Positions 8,741 through 16,719 of a DNA stretch of 64,000 nt are shown here, in pieces. The stretch lies in assembly GCA_030272585.1 (NCBI GenBank), contig BSYQ01000007.1:1-64000 (forward strand), read 5' to 3'. The stretch comes from Bryopsis sp. KO-2023. Lineage: Eukaryota; Chlorophyta; Ulvophyceae; Bryopsidales; Bryopsidaceae. The stretch's first letter is position 1. The number at the start of each line of letters is the position of its first letter. The translations under genes and the position numbers were made by a program. The notes under the pieces are model-generated. The model was given only the letters and a program-made list of their open reading frames with translations. It did no database searches and had not been told where the DNA came from.

Positions 8741-9765
8741 CATACTATGGATCTGATCGATCTTCCAAAACTAAGGTAATATTAGGTCACAGCAGTAATC
8801 CGACATCATAACTGCGTCCTAGAACCGATTTTAGCAATGATCGGTTTTTTTTTTTTTTTTTTTCATTTTTGGCTGATCGGTGATCGTGATCGTGATCGGC
8901 CGATCAAATGTTGATCGTGCTCTTGATCGTCCGATCACATGTTGATCGTGATCGTGATCGGTTCGCCGATCACCGATCTGATCGGTTGTTCCGATCACGA
9001 TCCCGATCACGATCAAGCGCCGCGACCTGTCGGCACTTCATCGGCTGACCTTGATCGGTGTGATCGTGATCGGCCGATCGTGATCGGACCTGCATCCGAT
9101 CATGATCGGTATTGATCATTTGATCGATGAATTGATCGGTCTCGCGAAAATGCCGACAAGTCACCACCCGCAGGTGTTTCTGAGATGGAAGGATTCGAAC
9201 CGGGTACCTAACGGATTAGAAACATACTCACTAACGCTTGGACCACTCGGAGCCACGGTTTGTAGGTCATCCGTGTCATTATATACGTGATCTGTCAGTC
9301 CGACAAACTGAGGTATATAATGACACGGATGACCTAGTGACCGTGGCTCCGAGTGGTCCAAGCGTTAATGCGTCTGTCTCTAGTCTGTTAGGTCCCAGGT
9401 TCGAATCCCTGCACCCCAGAAACACCTGCGGGTGGTGATTTCTCGGCATTTGTGATGGACCGATCAATTGACCGATCATGATCCGATCTAATCGGCATCT
9501 CCGATCACGATCACGATCACGATCAAGCGCCTCGCCCTGTCGGCGCTTGATCGGCCGATGTTGGACGGTGTGATCGTGATCGGCCGATCAAAGTTGGCCG
9601 ATTAAATCGGTCAGCCGATCAGATTGGTGATCGGCCGATCTCCATCGATGATCGGCCAAACCGATTTGATCGGCGATCGATCTGATCGGAAAAACCCGAT
9701 CACGATTTAATCGGTCGGACCGATCAATCCACGACCGATTAGATCGTGATCGGATCCATAGTATG
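8741..9765 (+). mobile_element. TIR element of GATCGG type, copy 1 (non-autonomous)
   Basis: 1025 bp with terminal inverted repeats CATACTATGGATC/GATCCATAGTATG and an 8-bp target duplication CCCTAAAC (8733-8740 and 9766-9773). The same length, ends and 8-bp duplication are seen in the inverted copy at 12193-13217, so the boundaries are firm. No transposase frame is present. The arms are packed with GATCGG, CCGATC and CGTGATCG words. The centre is an inverted pair of tRNA-like sequences. Eight-bp duplications fit hAT-like or P-like transposases acting in trans; the family assignment is inference. Confidence 0.9.
9165..9437. other. Inverted pair of tRNA-like sequences (long hairpin) in TIR element copy 1
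   Basis: The - strand arm has A-box-like TGGCTCCGAGTGG (reverse complement at 9243-9255) and B-box GGTTCGAATCC (9191-9201). The + strand arm has the same A-box at 9344-9356 and B-box at 9398-9408, spaced as in tRNA genes. Both arms are joined by inverted ggtcatccgtgtcattatata segments, so the whole block can form a long hairpin. The A-box resembles class II (Ser/Leu) tRNAs, but T-stem and anticodon pairing are poor. Confidence 0.7.
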
Positions 9766-9794
9766 CCCTAAACCCTAAACCCTAAACCCTAAAC
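9766..9794. repeat. Short telomeric tract, right part of the split tract
   Basis: Four CCCTAAA units, the first forming the right target duplication of the TIR element. It is continuous with 8709-8740 if the insertion is removed. Confidence 0.93.
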
Positions 9795-11403
9795 TACTAA
9801 ACTACTAACCTTCGTAAACCCTAAAGTCGTCAGTTTGATGACTAAAAGCGTCAAAACTCGATTTTCATTGAAAATACAATATGGGTATTAAAAGATAGGT
9901 CTCGAAAAAAGATTGCATTTGGCTTTAATCAGAATTTCAAAATTCCTTCTCATTTTCGAGATATCGAGCGGTAAAGGCAATTACCGAGAATCTGCTGTTG
10001 TGCAAAGTTTGTAATCTATAATCTGTTTCAGTAACATGTCTCGATCAACAAACACCTATCAAAATGATCATCAACTACTTTCTACCTAGAGCGTTAAGAT
10101 TGACTCGAGTCTTTGAGGTCACGTGATCGAATCCTATCGAACTCAACCTCACTTCCGAACACCAAAGTTCTTAAGCCAAGACTCAAACCTCGTACCTTAC
10201 CGACACAAACATAACATCAATCCTCCTATCCATCCTATCCATCCTATACAACCTAATCGTTACATTACTATAGAAAGGAATCGAAGTTAACTACTTCGAT
10301 CGTAAAACAAGCACACGTCTCGTACTATGAAAGATCACTTAGGATCGTTTACTTCGTAGTCGGCTTGAACGATAAGAAGAGATAGATTAGTTAGAGTCTT
10401 CGGTCGTACAGGTTGAGGGATCGAATCCAAAGGCGAACAAAGTTACAAACTTATTCAAACCCAATGATAATTTCGTATAATACCCCTTGAGCGACGCAAA
10501 ATATCGGGGCCCCAGTTGTCGTGTTGGTTCGACGTCCTGGCGGGTATTCGAGATGTCTGCTTGTCTCATTAGCCAATAGGATCGTTGGGGGTTCAATTCC
10601 CTCCTGGGGCAACCTTTTTGTGACTTTGTTTTTTGATGCTTTTGCAGTGTCGAAGGTTCGAATCCTTCCTTATATCCTTTCGCAGTTCTTTCCGCTTCTT
10701 TCCCTCCTACCAGCTTGCCTCTTACGAATTTTCGACCGAAACATGAAATTTCAAAATCTACATAAAATTTCTGAACTTTTGAATATAATGTTGTATTTTT
10801 GTCAAAAGTCATCCTTAGTCATAGACGTCAAAGTCGTCATGACTAATGCTTACGTAATCCGAAAATTCGAAAAGTTACTTTCTTCCATAATTCTTTTTCG
10901 CTTTGGCAGAATTTCAATAGGAGGTCTCCTTGAGGAGTTAGAGGCAATTAAAAATTAAAAATTGAAATTACATAATAAAATTTTCAAAAAGTCAAAAAAT
11001 ACTTTCTTCCAAAAATCCGAAATCTCGAAACGAAATCCTTTTAAGGTCAATACTTCAGGAGTTATGGCCAATCTGTCTTTTTCGCTAACGAACAAAAGCT
11101 GAAAAAAGCCCAAATGGGCCACCTTTGAGGCCCAAGCGCTTACAAATGAATCATTAGAATCACCTAAAATTTCGAAGACATGTTCCCACATAGAGGGGCA
11201 ACATTTGCGAAACTATTTTTAGAAATATAATTAACAGAAAAAAAAGTTATGACTAAAAAACCCCCCAAAAAGCCCTTTTTCGGCCCTAGCGCAAAAATGA
11301 ATCGATGAAATCGTGCATTCTAAAAAAAAAGATGATTCTTAGGTTCGATTTGATAGCTTAGCCGCGAGGAATAGTCAAGGAAAATTTTTTTCGCGCTCGC
11401 GAA
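9795..11403 (+). repeat. Subtelomeric unit, copy 2
   Basis: About 1.6 kb related to 6167-7812 from end to end, with substitutions and small indels. It is likewise bounded by telomeric tracts. No gene is supported; the frames at 10387-10812 and 10521-10958 cover opposite strands of the tRNA-like region without recognisable content. Confidence 0.85.
10509..10610 (+). ncRNA. tRNA-like sequence in subtelomeric unit 2
   Basis: Acceptor-like stem GCCCCAG (10509-10515) with CTGGGGC (10604-10610). D-like stem GTCG/CGAC. B-box GGTTCAATTCC at 10590-10600. All four D-stem pairs differ from copy 1 (ACAT/ATGT), yet both copies pair. A second B-box-like GGTTCGAATCC lies near 10655. It is not a canonical tRNA because the middle region is too long. 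Confidence 0.5.
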
Positions 11404-11404
11404 C

Positions 11405-11677
11405 CCCCTAAACCCTAAACCCTAAACCCTAAACCCTAAACCCTAAACCCTAAAAAACCCTAAACCCTAAACCCTAAACCCTAAACCCTAAACCCTAAAC
11501 CCTAACCCCTAAAACCCTAAACCCTAAACCCTAAACCCTAAACCCTAAACCCTAAACCCTAAACCCTAAACCCTAAACCCTAAACCCTAAACCCTAAACC
11601 CTAAACCCTAAACCCTAAACCCTAAACCCTAAACCCTAAACCCTAAACCCTAAACCCTAAACCCTAAACCCTAAACC
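11405..11677. repeat. Innermost interstitial telomeric tract
   Basis: About 38 CCCTAAA units with a few variants (ctaaaaaaccc, cctaacccctaaaacc), joined directly to LINE ORF1 coding sequence at about 11678. Confidence 0.96.
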
Positions 11678-12192
11678 GGAGTTGGATCTTGCAGCTTTGG
11701 GCAGATGGACGAGGCATCCACAGATTCAGTCGGTGGCAGTTGATAAGGTGGCAATGGTGGTCACCGGGATTCCAGAAGGTGTTAGCCTGACCGACTTCGA
11801 TAGCGAACTGTTGTGTGCCAATCATGAGGACTGGGGTCTTCCAGCACCTACACAAGACATGGATATCACTCAATACATTACTCAGAGTGAACGGTTGAAG
11901 AGAAGGGTGGTTACACCTCAGGGGGTTGACTGGATCCCCTCTCAGTCCATCAGGGTGTGGATTCAAAAGGATATCGTTGAAAAGATGGGAGACATGCTGC
12001 GTTACGAATACAAGTTTGTTCCGGTGTCAGTTTACAAGCGAGCCATCATCAGGTGTATGCGCTGTAACCAGCTTGGGACACATAAAGCTGCTTCGTGTCC
12101 CAACTTACCCAACTGTAGGAAGTGTTATGGGGCTCACGAGACTCAAGCATGCCCTACAGCTCCACTCCATGACCCTACGGCACCTCCCAAAC

Positions 12193-13217
12193 CATACTAT
12201 GGATCCGATCACGATCTAATCGGTCGTGGATTGATCGGTCCGACCGATTAAATCGTGATCGGGTTTTTCCGATCAGATCGATCGCCGATCAAATCGGTTT
12301 GGCCGATCATCGATGGAGATCGGCCGATCACCAATCTGATCGGCTGACCGATTTAATCGGCCAACTTTAATCAGCCGATCACGATCACACCATTCAACAT
12401 CGGCCGATCAAGCGCCGACAGGGCGAGGCGCTTGATCGTGATCGTGATCGTGATCGGAGATGCCGATTAGATCGGATCATGATCGGTCAATTGATCGGTC
12501 CATCACAAATGCCGAGAAATCACCACCCGCAGGTGTTTCTGAGGTGCAGGGATTCGAACCTGGGACCTAACAGACTAGAGACAGACGCATTAACGCTTGG
12601 ACCACTCGGAGCCACGGTTTGTAGGTCATCCGTGTCATTATATACCTCAGTTTGTCGGACTGACAGATCACGTATATAATGACACGGATGACCTTCAAAC
12701 CGTGGCTCCGAGTGGTCCAAGCGTTAATGCGTTTGTCTCTAGTCTGTTAGGTACCCGGTTCGAATCCTTCCACCTCAGAAACACCTGCGGGTGGTGACTT
12801 GTCGGCATTTTCGCGAGACCGATCAATTCATCGATCAAATGATCAATACCGATCATGATCGGATGCAGGTCCGATCACGATCGGCCGATCACGATCACAC
12901 CGATCAAGGTCAGCCGATGAAGTGCCGACAGGTCGCGGCGCTTGATCGTGATCGGGATCGTGATCGGAACAACCGATCAGATCGGTGATTGGCGAACCGA
13001 TCACGATCACGATCAACATGTGATCGGACGATCAAGAGCACGATCAACATTTGATCGGCCGATCACGATCACGATCACCGATCAGCCAAAAATGAAAAAA
13101 AAAAAAAAAAAAACCGATCATTGCTAAAATCGGTTCTAGGACGCAGTTATGATGTCGGATTACTGCTGTGACCTAATATTACCTTAGTTTTGGAAGATCG
13201 ATCAGATCCATAGTATG
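12193..13217 (-). mobile_element. TIR element of GATCGG type, copy 2, inverted relative to copy 1
   Basis: 1025 bp, with the same ends and length as 8741-9765 but in the opposite orientation. Target duplication TCCCAAAC at 12185-12192 and 13218-13225. The two copies are near-identical in the arms, including the T-run/A-run beside a GATCGG cluster (about 8840 and 13095). The interrupted gene is LINE ORF1. Confidence 0.92.
12525..12797. other. Inverted pair of tRNA-like sequences in TIR element copy 2
   Basis: B-box (reverse complement) 12550-12560 and A-box (reverse complement) 12602-12614 on -. A-box 12703-12715 and B-box 12757-12767 on +. The two arms are more alike here than in copy 1, where the - arm has diverged between the boxes. 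Confidence 0.7.
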
Positions 13218-13281
13218 TCCCAAACGTCCTTCTACTGCTCCACATGTCCCTCAGCCTCCGCCTGCCATGCGTGTCCCCTAG

Positions 13282-13828
13282 AGGGGGGGCACTATTTTTT
13301 CCTGCATCAGTCAGAGACAAAAGAACGTTGATTTTGGAGTTTTTGTTTTTGTTTTTTATTTGGGACGATTTATTATTCTCCATTTGGGTGCAGTATATTT
13401 GTTGAGGATGTCCTTTGTTTCTGGGAATCATTTTCAGGACACCTCTGTTTATTAAGAACTCACTACTGATCAGGGTCTTATGTTTTTTGCATTGGGCTAC
13501 GGGGATTTTTTCGGGGGCGTGGGTTTTTCTATACTGCGCTAAATAAGGGGTGATTATGGCCATTTTTATACACCTGTTAAAAGGAGGCTCCTTTTATGCG
13601 AAAGTCACCCCCAGGGTTTCGTGGGTTTATAGGTTTTTAGCTAAGGATTGAAGTGGGGGGTTCTTTTTCTTTCTTTGGGGAGGGCCTTTTGAACACATCC
13701 TGTTTTTTGGGACCATCGTACCTTTTCTCTCGGGTTCTCATCCATATTGGTGGTAGGGGTGGTTTTTTCGCTCCTCTTTTCTCCTAATCGGGCTGTTCTG
13801 TTTTTTAGATTGGGGTCTGCAGACAGGG
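13282..13828 (+). other. LINE inter-ORF spacer
   Basis: 547 bp between the ORF1 stop and the ORF2 start. T-rich on + with a few G runs. No coding signal recognised; a - strand frame at 13147-13563 crosses the TIR-element boundary and is not credible. Confidence 0.6.
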
Positions 13829-16154
13829 ATGCTTCAAATTTTACAATGGAACTGTCGTCGGAATCGGATGGGGCTCGAGTTAATGATGTCGACTCTGGAA
13901 GTGCAGCCTGATCTCCTTCTGTTACAGGATCCTCCTCGCTCGGTGGTTCAGGGTGTTATTCCCTCTGGGTATAAGGTCCTCCTCCCGGCGGGTCAAGATT
14001 CGCTGGTTGCGGTGGTGTTCCGGGATGGGCTCTGTGTGCGAATTCTGGAGGCAGTTTCTTCACGGGTGGTGGCTGCTCAAATTACCCTATCCACCCACAA
14101 GAAGGTTAACTTGATTTCGGCATATATCCAACACACATCAGGAGAGGGGTTGGCGGAATTGAGGACATGCACTTCATTTTGCTCTACGGACGAATCGATC
14201 CCTGTTATTGTGGCTACTGACTCCAACAGTCAATCCAGTTGGTGGGGCCCTATTCGGCCTGTGCTCTCCACGGTTTCACAGCGTTTTCTGGATTATGTGA
14301 TCTCCTCTGAGTTTTTTGTGGCCAATATTTTTCCTGGACCTCCCACTTGGCAGTCGCCCACTGGCGGGCAGCATTGGATTGATGTTACCTTGAGCTCCAG
14401 AGCTGATGTCGTTCACGACTGGCAGGCCCACCCCATTGATCTCTCGGTGTCTGACCATGCTCCCATTTCCTTTCGGTTAGTCGGAGCCCCTCCTCAGCAG
14501 ACATACATTCCTCGGCGGATGTGGGCACGGGCAGATTGGGAACACATTTACAGCGATTTACGAAGGGATTTGGATGCTTGGAACCTGGAACACACCACAT
14601 TGGGCAGGGATCACATGGCGTTGGACAGACAAGTGGATCAGTTTATCGGGATAGTCAGGAACTCCATCCAACATCATGTCCCATGGGGAAGGATATCCAC
14701 AAAATCCAAAAAATGGTGGTCTGCCGATTTGAGTTTGAAGCGGAGGGCGTTGAAAAGGGCAGCACGGAAATTGGCGGTTTTTCGCAGGAAATATCCCTCC
14801 TTACCAGCTGATACTCTTCAAGGCACTGTACGGGAGGCTCGGGAAGCATACAATCTCGCTGTGGAGACTGCCAAAACCACATTCTGGCGCACTGAGGTGA
14901 TGACTGCCGACTCCAATACCATCTGGACCCTGTACAAGAAGCAACAACCTTCAGAAACGCCGGTGCAGTTGACAAACATTACGGATATGTCAGGACGTGT
15001 GCATACAGGGGATGCTCAAATAGCAGGAGCCCTAGCAGACAAATTTTTCCCTCCCACAGGGCAGGGTGCGGATCATCAACATTTTGTTGCACAGGTTGCG
15101 GGGATTTCCCCCCCGCCGTTGTCGGATTTTGATCCTATCACTCTCAAGGAGCTGCATATCAATTTGTCTCAATGCAAGGCGTTCGGGGCTCCAGGGGAGG
15201 ATGGCATTCCTTTCTCTTTCTGGAAGAAGGTTTTTGATGTGGTTGGACATTCCATTCTCAGGTTGTTCAATTGTTGTTTGCGTCACGGATATCATCCAGT
15301 CCGCTGGCGACGTGCTCTGGTGGTCCCCATTCCTAAGAAACCTGGACACAACAATGATGTTTCGAAGTTACGGCCAATTTCTCTTTTGAACACAAGTTCT
15401 AAGTGGTTCGAACGCATTTTGGGGGCTCGACTGGCTAAATTTGCAGAAACACAGGGGCTCTGGAGTGACAATCAATTTGGCTTTCGCAAACACCGGTCGA
15501 CGAATCTAGCTCTTTCCAAGATGGGAGCATTTTTGAAAGGAGGCAAACAAACGGTTCTGGGGGTCAGTCTGGATATTTCGGGGGCTTTTGATAATGTCAG
15601 CAGGTCCAAACTGTTGGCTCGCCTCCATGAGGATGGATATCCCTCATACCTTTATCATTGGACCGCCTCCTTCACGTTGCATCGGACTGGGGTTATCACG
15701 CTTCCTTCGGCTGCCTATTTCGAGTTCTTGTTGGGGGATGGAACTCCACAAGGGAGCCCGGTTTCTCCTCTCCTTTTCCTGGTTTATATTGACGAGCTGC
15801 TCCGCCTGGCTGGGGACATCTTTGTGGTGGGATACGCGGACGATCTGTTCATCGCATTCAGAGGACCATTTAATACGGGCTGGCAGAACATTCAACAGGT
15901 TTTGGATTCCTTCTCACAGTGGGCACAGTCTACAGGAGCTCGGTTTGCGGTGGATAAATGCGCTTCGGTGCTTTTTGGTTTTCCCCAATTCACTTTTCCC
16001 CCGTTTAGGTTGGCAGGACAGCAGATTCCACAACAAAAGGGAGTCAAAGTGCTGGGAGTATATTTCGATTGGAACCTTACCTTTCGCCAACATCTGGATT
16101 CGGTGTCGGCCCAGCTCAATTCTCGTTGTCATCTGATCAAACTCCTTGCAGGGA
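13829..16154 (+). pseudogene. LINE ORF2, 5' part: AP endonuclease and reverse transcriptase
   Basis: ATG at 13829. Endonuclease signatures: LQILQWNCR at the very N-terminus, VATDSNSQSSWWG (about residue 130) and SDHAPISF (about 210). Reverse transcriptase signatures: VPIPKKPG (about 500), RPISLLNTSSKWFERIL, NQFGFRKHRSTNLAL, GVSLDISGAFDNVS (motif A, Asp), GDGTPQGSPVSPLLFLVYID (motif B), VGYADDLFIAF (motif C, catalytic YADD) and LGVYFD. About 775 codons are intact up to the gypsy insertion at 16155. A few LTR codons then end the frame at 16168. The remainder is at 26780-28182. The endonuclease nicks target DNA and the RT copies LINE RNA in place. The APE-type fold excludes the REL-endonuclease clades. 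Confidence 0.93.
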
Positions 16155-16574
16155 TGTTAGTCTTTTAGCGCTATACGAGGTAGTTTGGGATAGAGCCGAG
16201 GGTGGCTGACGCATGTGGGTTCGCGAGTAAGACAGATTAGACCCAGAGTTTGGGGCATGCGTCAGCGTACTACACTTAGGGGTACTTAAGAGGCCCACTC
16301 GTTGTTTTGACGTTCACTTTATTTTGTAAGAACTCGGGATTCGTGGGATTGGTGTGTTCCCGCTTGTGTGTGTGTTTGTGTGTGTGTGTGTTAAGTGTTT
16401 GCCTGACGCAATCACTTCCCAACCCAAGTGCTCTAGTAGCGTTCACAACCGCGCTAGCTAGAGAGTTGTCTAAACCAACAAACCCCACAAGTATACTTGC
16501 GTTAGCCAGCAAGTTATCACGAATCCAACCAACACAGCCGACCACTATTGCGTCACCCACAAGCTTCACTATCA
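16155..16574 (+). repeat. 5' LTR
   Basis: 420 bp, TGTTAG...TATCA, identical by eye to 26355-26774. It carries an 11-bp inverted pair GCTGACGCATG (about 16205) and CATGCGTCAGC (about 16256), with bZIP-like TGACGCA cores, a possible promoter element. A TG-rich microsatellite lies at about 16363-16390. Confidence 0.97.
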
Positions 16575-16576
16575 AT

Positions 16577-16590
16577 TGGTTTCGGAGCTA
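16577..16590 (+). promoter_or_regulatory. Primer-binding site, initiator-Met-tRNA type
   Basis: TGGTTTCGGAGCTA starts two bases after the 5' LTR. It resembles the common plant-retrotransposon site TGGTATCAGAGC with two changes. The tRNA assignment is inferred. Confidence 0.6.
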
Positions 16591-16719
16591 GGCAAGAACT
16601 TTAAGTTCTTGAGATCGAAACTTGTGAACGTGGCGCAACAAACGTTTTTGTTTGTTTGTTTGGTAGAGAGAAACTCCAACCGTGGTTGTTGAGTACTCCC
16701 AAATAGTGGCTGAGAGACC

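Larger units (their letters stand above)
11678..13281 (+). pseudogene. LINE ORF1, nucleic-acid-binding protein, truncated and interrupted
   Basis: The coding frame is open from the telomeric junction, so the true N-terminus is missing. The first part (VTGIPEGVSL...) resembles an RRM-like ORF1 segment. It is followed by two zinc knuckles, C-x2-C-x5-H-x4-C (CMRCNQLGTHKAASC) and C-x2-C-x3-H-x4-C (CRKCYGAHETQAC), as in LINE ORF1 proteins that coat element RNA. At 12193 a 1025-bp TIR element interrupts the frame. After the duplicated 8 bp the same frame continues at 13226 for a short Pro-rich tail and stops at TAG 13279-13281. Besides the 5' loss, this insertion is the only break seen. Confidence 0.85.

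Noticed and set aside
8831-9167. Overlapping - strand frames rich in DHD and DRDRDR (also 12791-13127)
   Set aside because: Translations of the GATCGG/CGTGATCG words of the TIR elements.
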